Positions 30,218-39,621 of a stretch of 54,023 bases of DNA are shown piece by piece (position 1 is the first letter of the stretch; each line of letters begins with the position of its first letter). The notes below the pieces were generated by a model. The model had not been told where the DNA came from and did not search any database. It saw only the letters and a program-made list of their open reading frames with translations. The stretch is from an uncultured Actinomyces sp. (lineage in GTDB: Bacteria; Actinomycetota; Actinomycetes; Actinomycetales; Actinomycetaceae), in NCBI GenBank assembly GCA_938041695.1, contig CALISI010000027.1, positions 1-54,023 of the forward strand, read 5' to 3'. The translations under genes and the position numbers were made by a program.

Positions 30218-32239
30218 TCAGTGGCCGTTCCCGTTGTTGCCGTTATTGTTCCCGTTGTTGTTGCCGTTCTGGGTGCCCTTCGCGACCTTCAGCCTCACGG
30301 TCGAGTTCTTGTCGACCTTCGAGCCCACGCCGGGCTCGACGGACAGGACCTGGCCGGCGGGCTGGTTGCCCGCGACCTCTTCGACGGTGACGTTCAGGCC
30401 GAGAGCCTTGAGCTGCGCCTCGGCGTCATCACGGCCGATGCCGACGACGGAGGGGATCTCCACCTGGGCGGCCTTACCGTTCGACACGGACACGCCGACG
30501 GTGGTGCCCTTCTTGACCTTCGTGCCGGTGGCCGGGTCCTGATCGACGATGCGATCCTTGTCCTTCTCGGAGTCGACGTTCGTCACGTTACCGAGCTCCA
30601 GGCCGACGGCCTTCAGGGCGCTGCGCGCCTGGTCCTGGCTCATGCCGGACAGGTCCGGAACATCGACCTGGTCAGAACCAGAGGACAGGTAGGCACGGAT
30701 CGTCTGGCCGGCCTTCACCTTCGAACCGGGGGAGGGGTTGGTCTGCGCGACCTTGCCCGCGGGGACGGTGTCGGAGGCGACCTTGCTGTTATCGAGCTCC
30801 CACTTCAGACCCAGGGCCTCGATGGCCTTGCGGGCGTCGTCAGGGCTCATGCCGACGAGGTTGTCCGGCAGGGTCACGGAATCGGGGCCGGAGGAGATGG
30901 TGACGCGCACGGTCGCGCCCTTCTCGGCCTGCGTGCCGGCTGCGGGATCAGTGGAGGCGACGGCCCCCTCGGCGACAGTGTCGGAGGCGACCTTGTCCGG
31001 GTTGAGCTCCCACGTGAAGCCTGCCTGCTCGATCTGAGTCTTCGCCTCGGCCTGCGTCAGGCCGACGACGTTGGGGACCGCGATCGTCTCCGCTTGTTCG
31101 GCGCCACGCGTGAGGGCCCACACCAAGCCGCCGATCAGCAGCAGGGCAACGACGACGAGCGACGCGATGATCGCCGTGCGGCGCTTGCGGGACTTTGCGA
31201 CGTCGTCATCCGCGTCCGCGGTGGCCACCGGGGGCAGCGACGTGGAGGTCGCGGCCGGGGCTGGGGTGCGGTTGGCGACGGCCGCCATCGGCATGGTCGC
31301 AGCGGTCTGGGCGCTAGCGACGCCGGCGGCGGGCAGCACCTCGGTGGCCCACGAGTCCGCAGGCGGTGCGCCCACGTCGAGGCCTCGGGCGACGCGCTGC
31401 AGGTCCGCGAGCATCGCGGCCGCGCTTGGGTAGCGGTCCTCGCGGTTCTTCGCCAGGGCCTTGAGCACCACGCGGTCGAGGGAGTCCGGGATGTCGGACA
31501 GGATCGACGAGGGCGTGGGCGGGATCTGCTCGACGTGCTGGTAGGCGACGGCGACGGCGGAGTCACCCTTGAAGGGCGGGCGGCCGGTCAGCAGCTCGAA
31601 GAGGACGACGCCCGTCGAATACAGATCGGAACGAGCGTCCACGGCCTCGCCGCTCGCCTGCTCGGGGGAGAGGTACTGGGCGGTGCCCACGACGGCGTTC
31701 GTCTGCGTCATGGTGGCCTGCGAGTCGGTCAGGGCGCGCGCGATGCCGAAGTCCATGACCTTGACCTTGCCGTCCGATGTCAGCATGATGTTGCCGGGCT
31801 TGATGTCGCGGTGCACGAGGTGGTTCGCGTGCGAGTACTCGAGGGCGGACAGGACGCCGGACACGATCTCGATGGCCTCGTTGATCGGCACGGCCGTACC
31901 GTCGGAGATGAGTTCCTTGACCGTGTGCCCCTCCACGTACTCCATGACGATGTAGGGCACCGCGATCGAGCGGCCGGACGCGTCTTCGATGATCTCCTCG
32001 CCGGTGTCGTAGACGGCGACGATGTTCGGGTGATTCAGCGACGCCGCTGACTGCGCTTCGCGGCGGAAGCGCGCCTGGAAGATCGAATCTTGCGCCAGGT
32101 CGCGTCGCAGCATTTTGATGGCGACGACGCGCGAGAGACGAGTGTCGAAGCCCAGGTGGACCTCGGCCATGCCGCCGCGCCCGATGAGCGAGCGGACCTC
32201 GTATCGGCCAGCTAGACGGTGGGCCATGGGCTCTGCCAT
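30218..32239 (-). CDS. pknB: Ser/Thr protein kinase PknB with four PASTA domains
   Basis: A 673-residue transmembrane kinase. The cytoplasmic Hanks-type domain (about residues 12-275) has GRGGMAEVHLG, the Lys of VAIKML, HRDIKPGNI and DFGIA, with activation-loop threonines in TMTQTNAVVGTAQYLSPEQ. A Pro/Ala linker leads to RKRR and one membrane span (IIASLVVVALLLIGGLVW). Outside are four PASTA repeats, starting near VPNVVGL, LPDNLVGM, VPDLSGM and IPSVVGI, that sense muropeptides/lipid II. The C-terminus is an Asn/Gly tail (NGNNNGNNNGNNGNGH). GGAGG precedes ATG 32239 by 7 nt; the start overlaps pknA by 28 nt. Central regulator of growth and division. Confidence 0.96.
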   Translation of the reverse strand: MAEPMAHRLAGRYEVRSLIGRGGMAEVHLGFDTRLSRVVAIKMLRRDLAQDSIFQARFRREAQSAASLNHPNIVAVYDTGEEIIEDASGRSIAVPYIVMEYVEGHTVKELISDGTAVPINEAIEIVSGVLSALEYSHANHLVHRDIKPGNIMLTSDGKVKVMDFGIARALTDSQATMTQTNAVVGTAQYLSPEQASGEAVDARSDLYSTGVVLFELLTGRPPFKGDSAVAVAYQHVEQIPPTPSSILSDIPDSLDRVVLKALAKNREDRYPSAAAMLADLQRVARGLDVGAPPADSWATEVLPAAGVASAQTAATMPMAAVANRTPAPAATSTSLPPVATADADDDVAKSRKRRTAIIASLVVVALLLIGGLVWALTRGAEQAETIAVPNVVGLTQAEAKTQIEQAGFTWELNPDKVASDTVAEGAVASTDPAAGTQAEKGATVRVTISSGPDSVTLPDNLVGMSPDDARKAIEALGLKWELDNSKVASDTVPAGKVAQTNPSPGSKVKAGQTIRAYLSSGSDQVDVPDLSGMSQDQARSALKAVGLELGNVTNVDSEKDKDRIVDQDPATGTKVKKGTTVGVSVSNGKAAQVEIPSVVGIGRDDAEAQLKALGLNVTVEEVAGNQPAGQVLSVEPGVGSKVDKNSTVRLKVAKGTQNGNNNGNNNGNNGNGH

Positions 32240-34269
32240 GTCCTAACCTCCTCGATAATGTGTGCTCCTGCACTTGGATGAATCAGGGAGCCAAGCATGT
32301 GTTTGATCGTAATAGCTGTGAGCGCGATGAGCCCAATCGTGATGACTGCGACGATGACCGCGCGAATAATCTGCCTGGATGCTGGGACGGGTGGTGCGAC
32401 CGCGCTGCGCGAGTAGGCGGTTTTGGCCGGTGGCCGCGTCCTGTCTGCCGAACGGGCGTCGAGGTCGTGCCAGCGCGGTCCGCGCGTCGCCTTGTCGGGT
32501 CGAGGCTCGAACACGGATCGGCGTGGGCGAGACGACGGCTTGGGGGCCCGAGGCTCGGGGACGGTGCCGTATACGCGCGGCGTTCCACCGTTCGTGGTGC
32601 GCGCCGACGAGGCGGTGGCTGCCTTCTGACGGCGAGGCTGCTCGGTGCGGGTCGGCTGGGGGATGGTGGGGGCGCTGCGTTGGGCGGCCTTGCGCTGTGC
32701 CTGTTCGGCTTCGCGGCGTTCACGGGCTTCGCGCAGTTCGCGTTGGCGCTGTTCTTCTTCGCGTGCGACGCGTTCGCGGCGCTGCGCCTCGGCGGCGTCC
32801 TCGGCCTGACGGGTAGCTGCGCGTTCACGCAGGCGCTGCGCGAGGGCGGCTCGGCGGTCATCCGAGGCCTGGTCGGATCCAGGCGTGGTGGGCGCGGGCG
32901 CAGATGCCGGGGTAGAGGGAGCGGCGGGTGCCGCGGCGGTGGAGCGGGTCGGAGTTGGCGCCGAGGCGGGTGCCTGAGGGGCGACCGGAGGGGCCGGGAT
33001 TGCCGCGTGGCGCCCGGTCGAGGTCAGCGAGCGGACGGCACCGGACACCGCGGGTGCATGCTCTCCGGTGGTCTCGGGGTGCAGGCGACGAACCCGGGTG
33101 GGCGCGGAAACGGGGCGTGCGGTCGGAAGGACCTCGGCCTCGTCGAGGATGCGCGGAACCGACGCGTGGCGGCCCGTGATGGGAATCGCCGAGGAGGAGG
33201 GCTCGATCGTGGTCGCCTCGTCCAGGACGGGGACGGCGGCGTGGCGGCCGGTCGTGGTGCGCACCTTGGGGGTCAGGCCCGAGGGAGGCTGGAGCATGTC
33301 CTCTGGGAGCGTGCGGCGCGTGAGGTGACGCACCGGCGCAACGATCGGCACGGAGGGCTGGACGGGTGTGCGGACCTCGGCCGGGCGCTGCGCGGCCTTC
33401 GGCAGGGGGAGGGGTCGAGGAGTCACGGAGATCCCCATGGCCTTGGCGGCCGCGGCGATCTCGCGCACGGCGGCAGAGCCGGACTCGGGGCGCTTCGCGG
33501 GGTCCTTCTCCAGCAGGTGCAGGATGACGTCCGCGAGCGGCTCGGGGACGAAATCCGGGAGCGGGGGCACCGGGTCGTTGACGTGCGAGAACGCGATGTC
33601 CACCTGCGTTTCGCCGGTGAAGGGGCGGCGCCCGGCCGCGGCCTCGTAGGCGATGACGCCGAGGGCATACAGGTCGCCGATGGGGGTGGCGATCTCGCCC
33701 ATGGCCTGCTCGGGCGGCAGGTATTGGGCGGTGCCCATGACCATGCCCGCGGCCGTCAGGTTCACCTGGCCGGTGGCGCGCGAGATACCGAAGTCCGTCA
33801 GTTTCACCATGCCGTCAGGGCGAACAAGGATGTTCGCGGGCTTGATGTCTCGGTGCACGACGCCGGCGCGCGCGGCGGCACCCAGGGCCATCGCGACCTG
33901 CACGAGGATCGGCATGAGGTACTCGGGCTCGATGCGCGAGCTGCTGCGCAGGTAGTCCGTCAGCGGGTAGCCGTCGACGAGCTCCATGATGATCCAGCCG
34001 ATGCCATCCTCCTGGCCCGAATCCTGCGTGTTCGCGATATTCGGGTGGGAAATCGACATCGAGTTGCGGGCCTCGAGGCGCAGGCGCGACAGGGAGAGCT
34101 CCTCGCCCGCCAGCTCGGGGCGCAGGACCTTCGCGGCGACGATGTGTCCGCTGACCCGGTCTCGGGCCTTCCAGACCTCGCCCATGCCGCCCTGCGCGAT
34201 CGGGGTGAGCAGCGTGTAGCGCCCGCCAAGCACTCGCCCGGCGCCGGATGTCATGCGTGGCGCGCTCAC
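32212..34269 (-). CDS. pknA: Ser/Thr protein kinase PknA with repeat-rich linker
   Basis: A 685-residue kinase, much longer than mycobacterial PknA (about 430). The kinase domain (residues 14-275) shows AQGGMGEVW, AAKVLRPE, HRDIKPANI, DFGIS and GTAQYLPPEQ. The linker holds repeated TGRHAAVP, TGRHASVP, TGEHAPAV and TGRHAAIP units, then Ala/Pro runs and a charged coiled coil (RQAEDAAEAQRRERVAREEE). One membrane span close to the end (IIRAVIVAVITIGLIALTAI) leaves a tail of about 30 residues. A GTG at 34269 overlaps the pbpA stop (GTGA) and is preferred; ATG 34254 is the alternative. Works with PknB on division proteins. Confidence 0.92.
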   Translation of the reverse strand: MSAPRMTSGAGRVLGGRYTLLTPIAQGGMGEVWKARDRVSGHIVAAKVLRPELAGEELSLSRLRLEARNSMSISHPNIANTQDSGQEDGIGWIIMELVDGYPLTDYLRSSSRIEPEYLMPILVQVAMALGAAARAGVVHRDIKPANILVRPDGMVKLTDFGISRATGQVNLTAAGMVMGTAQYLPPEQAMGEIATPIGDLYALGVIAYEAAAGRRPFTGETQVDIAFSHVNDPVPPLPDFVPEPLADVILHLLEKDPAKRPESGSAAVREIAAAAKAMGISVTPRPLPLPKAAQRPAEVRTPVQPSVPIVAPVRHLTRRTLPEDMLQPPSGLTPKVRTTTGRHAAVPVLDEATTIEPSSSAIPITGRHASVPRILDEAEVLPTARPVSAPTRVRRLHPETTGEHAPAVSGAVRSLTSTGRHAAIPAPPVAPQAPASAPTPTRSTAAAPAAPSTPASAPAPTTPGSDQASDDRRAALAQRLRERAATRQAEDAAEAQRRERVAREEEQRQRELREARERREAEQAQRKAAQRSAPTIPQPTRTEQPRRQKAATASSARTTNGGTPRVYGTVPEPRAPKPSSRPRRSVFEPRPDKATRGPRWHDLDARSADRTRPPAKTAYSRSAVAPPVPASRQIIRAVIVAVITIGLIALTAITIKHMLGSLIHPSAGAHIIEEVRTWQSPWPTV

Positions 34270-35717
34270 TTGAGCCCCGCTTCCAGGACAGCGCGAGCGA
34301 TCGGGCCGGCCACGTCGCCACCGTGCGGGGTGGGGTTGGTGTCGTCGCCCTCGACGAGGACCGCGAAAGCGATCTGCGGGTTGTCGGCGGGCGCAAAGCC
34401 GATGGCCCACGCGTTCGCGCGGTTGCCTTCACCGGTCTCAGCGGTGCCGGTCTTGGCGGCGACGGCCACGTTCGGCAGCGCCATCGTCGTGCCGCTGCCG
34501 TAGGGCTGGGAAACGACGGCTTCCATCATGGCGCGCAGCTTCGAGGCCGTCTCCGCGGAAATCGGGCGGCCGCCGTCGATCGGGCTGGTCGTGCGCACGA
34601 CCTGGTTGTCGGCGTCCACGATCGAGTCGATGAGGTACGGGGTCATCATCTGGCCCTTGTTGGCGACAGTCTGAGCGATCTGGGCCATCTGCAGGGGTGT
34701 CGTCTGGACCGTGTACTGGCCGATCGAGCTCATCGCGAGCTGCGCGGCGTCGGCGTCGGAGGGGAAGACCGAGGGGGTCACCGTCAGCGGGATCTGCGAC
34801 TCGCGGCCGAAACCGAATCGGTTCGTCACGTCGATGAGCTGCTGGCTCGTCAGCTGCTCGGAGGCGAGCACGAAGGTCGTGTTGCACGAGCGGGCGAAGG
34901 CCTCGGTCAGCGTCGGGTTGCCGTCACCGCAGGTCGAGGACTCGATGTTGGACACCTCGGTCGTGGTGCCGGGCAGGGTCGTGGACACCGGCGACGGCAT
35001 GCGCGTGTCGGGCTCGGCGACGCCGTTTTCGATGAGGGCGATCGTCGTGAGGACCTTGAAGGTGGAACCGGGCGCGTAACGCTCGGAGATCGCGCGGTTG
35101 AGCAGCGGCTTATTCGGGTCCGAGGAAAGCGCCGAGAACGCGTCCGACACAGCGTTCGCGTCGGAGGATGCAAGCTGGTTCGGATCGAACGTCGGCGCCG
35201 AGTACATCGCGAGGACCGCGCCGGTCTTCGCGTCGAGAGCCACGACGGCACCCTTGCGGTTCCCGAGGGCCTCGGCGGCAGCCTTCTGCATCCGCGAGTT
35301 CAGGGTGAGCTCCACGCCGCCGCCCTGGCGGTTCTGGCCGGTCAGGAGGTTACGCAGGCGCTGGCCGAGCAGCGTCTGCGACTGGCCGTCCAGGACGTCC
35401 TCCTCGGCGGCCTCGATACCCGTCGACGCGTTGCCCACGGACGAGAAATAGCCCGTGACCGGCGCGTACAGCGGGCCCTCGGCGTAGGAGCGCGCGTAAC
35501 GCTTGGAGTCCTGTTCGCGCTCGGACGAGGCGATGGCCGTCTTGTCGACGATGATCGGGCCGCGGTCGGTTTCCGCGGCGTGCAGGATCGTACGCTGGTT
35601 GCGCGCGTCGGCGTTGAGCGAAGACGCGGAGATGAACTGCGTGTTCGTCACGCCCACGCCCAGCAGGGCGAACATGATGAGGACGATGATGAAGATCTTG
35701 CGGATCTGGTTGTTCAC
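34266..35717 (-). CDS. pbpA: Class B penicillin-binding protein PbpA
   Basis: A 483-residue monofunctional transpeptidase anchored by one N-terminal span (IFIIVLIMFALLGVGVTNTQ). A dimerisation domain is followed by the penicillin-binding domain with SxxK (PGSTFKVLTT), SxN (RSCNTTFV) and KTG (AAKTGTAETGEG). It crosslinks peptidoglycan in concert with the SEDS glycosyltransferase encoded next door. The stop overlaps pknA and the start lies 3 nt after the rodA-type gene, so the whole group from fhaA to pknB is one operon. Orthologue of mycobacterial PbpA by position and length. Confidence 0.95.
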   Translation of the reverse strand: MNNQIRKIFIIVLIMFALLGVGVTNTQFISASSLNADARNQRTILHAAETDRGPIIVDKTAIASSEREQDSKRYARSYAEGPLYAPVTGYFSSVGNASTGIEAAEEDVLDGQSQTLLGQRLRNLLTGQNRQGGGVELTLNSRMQKAAAEALGNRKGAVVALDAKTGAVLAMYSAPTFDPNQLASSDANAVSDAFSALSSDPNKPLLNRAISERYAPGSTFKVLTTIALIENGVAEPDTRMPSPVSTTLPGTTTEVSNIESSTCGDGNPTLTEAFARSCNTTFVLASEQLTSQQLIDVTNRFGFGRESQIPLTVTPSVFPSDADAAQLAMSSIGQYTVQTTPLQMAQIAQTVANKGQMMTPYLIDSIVDADNQVVRTTSPIDGGRPISAETASKLRAMMEAVVSQPYGSGTTMALPNVAVAAKTGTAETGEGNRANAWAIGFAPADNPQIAFAVLVEGDDTNPTPHGGDVAGPIARAVLEAGLK

Positions 35718-35720
35718 GGT

Positions 35721-37100
35721 CTACTCACCCACTCCCACGGCTGGCTGGATGCCGGAATTCCACGGCGCGGGGGTCGAGGCCGGGCGGCGAGCAGCGTCGG
35801 ACACGCGGATCAGCAGGGCGACGGTGATCCACGAGGACACCATCGAGGAGCCGCCGGCCGCCAGGAACGGGGCCGTCAGGCCGGTCAGCGGGATGATGCG
35901 CGTGATGCCGCCGAGCACCACGAACAGCTGGATGGCCAGCGAGAAGCTCAGGCCGGTCGCCAGGAGCTTGCCGAAGCCGTCACGCACCGTGAGAGCCGCG
36001 CGCAGGCCGCGCTGAATGAGGATCAGGTACAGGACAAGGATCGCGGCCATGCCGGTCAAGCCCAGTTCCTCCGCGAAGGAGGAGAGGATGAAGTCGGAGT
36101 TCGCCAGCGGCACGAGCTGCGGGTAGCCGCGGCCCCAGCCGGTGCCCATGAGGCCGCCGGAAGCCTGTCCGAACAAGCCCTGGACGAGCTGATAGGACCC
36201 CTGGTTGTAGATGTCGGGGTCGAGGGCGTTGAGCCAGATGTTGAAGCGCGTCTGCACGTGGGCGAAGGACTTGACCGCCACGAGGACTGCGGGCACGAAC
36301 AGAGCAAAGCCGATGACCAGCCACGACACGCGGTTCGTGGCGACGTACAGCATCGCGACGAAGAGGCCGAAGAACAGCAGTGAGGTACCCAGGTCGCGCT
36401 GCAGGACGAGGATCGCGATGCCGATCAGCCAGACGACCATGATCGGGCCGAGGTCGCGGGCGCGCGGCAGGCGCATGCCGAGGAACCTACGGCCGCCGAT
36501 CGCCAGGTTGTCGCGGTTGGTCACGAGATATCCGGCGAAGAAGATCGCCAGCGTGATCTTCACGAGCTCGCCGGGCTGAACGGAGATGGGACCCAGGTGG
36601 ATCCACACGCGCGCGCCGAAGGTCTCCTGGCCCAGGCCCGGGATCATGGGCAGGAGCAGCAGGAACAGTGAGAGTGCGCCGAAGGTGTAGGTGTAGCGGC
36701 GCAGCATGCGATGGTCGCGCAGCGTGATCAAAATGACCGCCGCGATAACGATCGCGATGCCCACGAAGAGGGCCTGGCGGAAGCCAACCACGGCCTCGTC
36801 CCTGCGGGCATACGACAGGTCGAGGCGGTAGATCATCGCCAGCCCGAGGCCCGTCAGCGCCACCGCGACCGGCAGGATCACGGGGTCAGCGTAGGGCGCC
36901 AGGAAGTGCACGCCGACCTCGGCGATGATGGCGATGGCCACCAGGACACCGACCTGCGTGAGCAGGTTCGCGGGGATCTCCCCCGTGTAGTTCAGCGACG
37001 TCAGCACGTAGCCGGCGATGCCGACGGCCAGAGCCAACCCCATGAGGGTCAGCTCCAGGAATCGGCGAGGCCGGGCCGGCGCGATCGATACGGTAGCCAT
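35721..37100 (-). CDS. rodA: SEDS-family peptidoglycan glycosyltransferase (RodA/FtsW)
   Basis: A 459-residue polytopic protein with about ten membrane spans. Family signatures include ARVWIHLGPISVQPGELVKI, NLAIGGRRFLGMRLPRARDLG and, near the end, ITRIIPLTGLTAPFLAAGGSSM; the catalytic-loop region VQRDLGTSLL-like LVLQRDLGTSLLFF is present. It polymerises lipid II into glycan strands and pairs with PbpA. The start ATG overlaps the pstP stop (TAATG). Basic PARPRR head lies in the cytoplasm. Confidence 0.95.
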   Translation of the reverse strand: MATVSIAPARPRRFLELTLMGLALAVGIAGYVLTSLNYTGEIPANLLTQVGVLVAIAIIAEVGVHFLAPYADPVILPVAVALTGLGLAMIYRLDLSYARRDEAVVGFRQALFVGIAIVIAAVILITLRDHRMLRRYTYTFGALSLFLLLLPMIPGLGQETFGARVWIHLGPISVQPGELVKITLAIFFAGYLVTNRDNLAIGGRRFLGMRLPRARDLGPIMVVWLIGIAILVLQRDLGTSLLFFGLFVAMLYVATNRVSWLVIGFALFVPAVLVAVKSFAHVQTRFNIWLNALDPDIYNQGSYQLVQGLFGQASGGLMGTGWGRGYPQLVPLANSDFILSSFAEELGLTGMAAILVLYLILIQRGLRAALTVRDGFGKLLATGLSFSLAIQLFVVLGGITRIIPLTGLTAPFLAAGGSSMVSSWITVALLIRVSDAARRPASTPAPWNSGIQPAVGVGE

Positions 37101-38413
37101 TAGGAGGCGCCCCCGCTCTGCGCCCCGGACTGGGACGCGCCGGATTGGGGCGTACCCGACTGAGGCGTCGACGACGAGGTCGAGGAGGACGACGAGGCCG
37201 CGTTCTCGGCCGCGGAGCGCTTGAGGCCCTCGATGTAGGAGTCAATGTCGGCGCGGGAGGAACGCAGCACCGGCCTGTCGAGGCGCTGGCGATCGACGGG
37301 GGCCAGGTCGGCGAGGGACACGCTCGAGACCTCGACCGCGTGCGAGAGCTGCCACGGGCCGATCGACTGGGGGATGCCCTGGTAGATGACGACGTAGCCG
37401 TCCTGGCCGATCGCGTAGTACTGGGTTTGCGTCCACTTCCACGACATCCACGAGGCCGCGACGACGAGGACCGTCACCAGCGAGATGAACACGGGGGTCC
37501 ACCAGGAGGACCGAGGCTTGAGCTCGATGGGGGCCTCGTCCTCGTCGGAAAAGGCGTCCAAGGAGGAGGAACCCAGGGCCGCCGCGCGGGCAGCCGCGCC
37601 TTCGCCGCCGCGGGACTTGGCGTTGCGGTCGATGGCCGCGGCGCCCACGATCTGCGGGGGAGCGGGCGGGAACGTGCCGGCGGGAACGATGTCCGCGATG
37701 ACGCACGTGATGTTGTCGGGGCCGCCACCCAGGAGCGCCAGGCGGATGAGCTCTTCGGCGCACTCGCCCGGATCCTTGATGTCGGCCATGACCTGGCCGA
37801 TCGTCTCGGGGGAGACGAGGCCGGAGAGGCCGTCGGAGCACAGCATCCAGCGGTCGCCGACGACGGCCTCGCGGATGGTTTCGTCGGGGGCCACGTCGGC
37901 CTGCGCGTCGCCGAGGATCTTCAGGACGACGTTGCGGTTGGGGTGGTGCTCGGCTTCCTCGGGCGTGATCTGGCCGGTGTCGACCAGGTACTGCACGAAG
38001 GAGTGGTCGGTCGTGACCTGCGTGAGCGTGTCGCCGCGCAGCACGTAGGCGCGCGAGTCGCCGATGTGGACCATCGCCAGGCGGTTGCCGCTGCGCATGA
38101 GCGCGATGCAGGTGGTGCCCAGGCCTTCGAGGTCGCGGTCGCGGCTCGAACGATCGGTGAGTTCCTCGTGCGCGTCGAGGAGAGCCTCGCGCAGGAGGGG
38201 GAGCATCGAGTCGGCCGGGTGGGAGTCCGTGTCGAGGGGGACGAGGTGCGCGAGGGCCACGGAGGAGGCGATGTCGCCGCCTGCGGGGCCGCCCATGCCG
38301 TCGGCGAGGACCAGCAGGTTCGCGCCGGCGTAGCCGGAGTCCTGGTTGTTGGAACGAACGAGGCCCACGTCGGAGCGGGCAGCGTAGTGGAATTGAACCG
38401 CGTTTCCTGACAT
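37100..38413 (-). CDS. pstP: PP2C-type protein phosphatase PstP
   Basis: A 437-residue Ser/Thr phosphatase. The PP2C domain (residues 8-240) has SDVGLVRSNNQDS, ADGMGGPAGGD, HIGDSRAYVLR, CSDGLSGLV and GGGPDNITCV, which bind the two Mn/Mg ions. A linker and one membrane span (WTPVFISLVTVLVVAASWM) precede an external domain and a Ser/Gln/Gly-rich tail (PQSGTPQSGASQSGAQSG). It reverses PknA/PknB phosphorylation. The frame extends 48 nt upstream into fhaB, but ATG 38413 (MSGNAVQFHYAARSD), one base after the fhaB stop, is the family start. Confidence 0.94.
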   Translation of the reverse strand: MSGNAVQFHYAARSDVGLVRSNNQDSGYAGANLLVLADGMGGPAGGDIASSVALAHLVPLDTDSHPADSMLPLLREALLDAHEELTDRSSRDRDLEGLGTTCIALMRSGNRLAMVHIGDSRAYVLRGDTLTQVTTDHSFVQYLVDTGQITPEEAEHHPNRNVVLKILGDAQADVAPDETIREAVVGDRWMLCSDGLSGLVSPETIGQVMADIKDPGECAEELIRLALLGGGPDNITCVIADIVPAGTFPPAPPQIVGAAAIDRNAKSRGGEGAAARAAALGSSSLDAFSDEDEAPIELKPRSSWWTPVFISLVTVLVVAASWMSWKWTQTQYYAIGQDGYVVIYQGIPQSIGPWQLSHAVEVSSVSLADLAPVDRQRLDRPVLRSSRADIDSYIEGLKRSAAENAASSSSSTSSSTPQSGTPQSGASQSGAQSGGAS

Positions 38414-38414
38414 A

Positions 38415-38915
38415 TCAACCCACCAATTCGAGACTCGTCTGGCCGATTCGGATGACGTCACCGATCTTGAGCTGGCGCGGGGTGCTCAGGCGTTCGTCGT
38501 CGATGAAGGTGCCGTTTCGGCTGGAGAGGTCTTCGATCCACCAGCCGTCGGACTGGGGGGTGAGTGCCGCGTGGCGGCTGGAGGCGTACTCGTCTTCGAG
38601 CACGAGGGTGCAGGCGGGTGAGCGCCCGATGACGATGGGGGCCTCGCCGAGGAGCAGCATGGTGCCCACGAGCGGGCCGCCGGTCACCAGGAGATCCTTG
38701 GGAACCAGCGGGTTGGAGGACGTGCGCTTCTTGTCCTTGCGCTTGTCGCGGGATGCTTTGCGGCGTGACGTTGCCTTGTCGCGTCCCTTGCCGCGCGGGG
38801 TGACGACGGTGCCGAAGATGTCGCGTCGCAGCGTGTTGACGGCCGCGAGCACGAGGAGCCAGAGCAGCACCAGGAACCCGATGCGGAAGACGGTGAATGC
38901 GAGGTCGGTGGTCAC
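38415..38915 (-). CDS. fhaB: FHA-domain protein FhaB (FipA)
   Basis: A 166-residue protein. An N-terminal membrane span (FRIGFLVLLWLLVLAAVNTL) is followed by a Lys/Arg-rich cytoplasmic linker (RRKASRDKRKDKK) and a C-terminal FHA domain: IVIGRSPACTLVLED, SSRHAAL and SSRNGTFID are the phosphothreonine-binding loops. It is a PknA/PknB substrate that recruits division proteins. The start is a GTG at 38915 (VTTDLAFTVFRIG), 4 nt after the fhaA stop with GGAG upstream; the longer frame reads through fhaA. Confidence 0.93.
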   Translation of the reverse strand: MTTDLAFTVFRIGFLVLLWLLVLAAVNTLRRDIFGTVVTPRGKGRDKATSRRKASRDKRKDKKRTSSNPLVPKDLLVTGGPLVGTMLLLGEAPIVIGRSPACTLVLEDEYASSRHAALTPQSDGWWIEDLSSRNGTFIDDERLSTPRQLKIGDVIRIGQTSLELVG

Positions 38916-38919
38916 TTCA

Positions 38920-39621
38920 TTAAACTCCGCTCTGGTCTGGGTGGGTCCAGAAGAGGATCTTGGTACGTCCGATGACGATCTGGTTGCCGTCGAGCAGGGT
39001 CGCTGCGTCGATTCGGTGTCCTTCAACGAAGGTGCCGTTGGTGGAACCGAGGTCGGTGGCGATCACGCCGGTGGGGGTGATGCGCAGTTCGAGGTGACGG
39101 CGCGAGACACCCGAGTCGTTGACGACGATGTCGGCTTCAGAGCCGCGTCCGATGACGGTCACAGGCTCGGTGAGGAGCCACTTTTCACCGTCGACGTCGA
39201 TGATGGGGTGTTCGGGGGATGCGGACGAGGCGGTAGCGGGTGCTGCGGGGCCCCTGCGGTTTTCGGCGTCGACCTTGAGGGTGCCACTGGGTTCGGATGC
39301 GTCGGCGATGAATTCGATCGTCACGGGTCCGAGGAGTGAGTAGCCGTTTGAGGAGGCGTGCTCGGTGGCCTGCTGGGCGAATTCGTCGGCGAGGACGTCG
39401 AGGGATGCCTCGAGGGATGTAAGGTCGGTGCGCGAGGCGTAGACCGCGAAGTGGTTCGCGGCGATGATGCGCGAGGCGGAGACTTCCTGGACGGATTCGT
39501 CCATGGCGCGGCGGATCGCCGTGGTGATGTCCACGGGCTTGATCCCCGACCGGAACACGCGCGAGAAGGCGCCGTTGACGCCTCTCTCGACGGCGCTCTC
39601 GAAGCGGTCGAAGATGCTCAT
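38920..39621 (-). CDS. fhaA: FHA-domain protein FhaA
   Basis: A 233-residue cytoplasmic protein. The N-terminal DUF3662 region (FDRFESAVERGVNGAFSRVF...KPVDITTAIRRAMD) is followed by a Pro/Ala linker shorter than in mycobacteria (FhaA there exceeds 500 residues) and an FHA domain: TVIGRGSEADIVVND, VSRRHLEL and GSTNGTFVEGHR. It binds phosphorylated partners of the PknB pathway such as MviN. First gene of the operon fhaA-fhaB-pstP-rodA-pbpA-pknA-pknB. GAGGAG lies about 8 nt before the ATG. Confidence 0.94.
   Translation of the reverse strand: MSIFDRFESAVERGVNGAFSRVFRSGIKPVDITTAIRRAMDESVQEVSASRIIAANHFAVYASRTDLTSLEASLDVLADEFAQQATEHASSNGYSLLGPVTIEFIADASEPSGTLKVDAENRRGPAAPATASSASPEHPIIDVDGEKWLLTEPVTVIGRGSEADIVVNDSGVSRRHLELRITPTGVIATDLGSTNGTFVEGHRIDAATLLDGNQIVIGRTKILFWTHPDQSGV

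Noticed and set aside
30230..31100. Repeated blocks in the pknB 3' half as a DNA repeat
   Set aside because: They are the four PASTA domains; similarity is at protein level only.
33135..33643. Additional near-matches to the GACGAGGCCG word in pknA (for example 33135 and 33640) and at 10928, 14526, 35775 and 37814
   Set aside because: They match only 9-11 positions, within reach of GC-rich coding bias, so they were not counted.
30056..38410. Long plus-strand ORFs of 420-750 residues opposite pknB, pknA, pbpA/rodA and pstP
   Set aside because: All are mirror frames of well-recognised genes, with biased Arg/Gly/Asp composition and no motifs.
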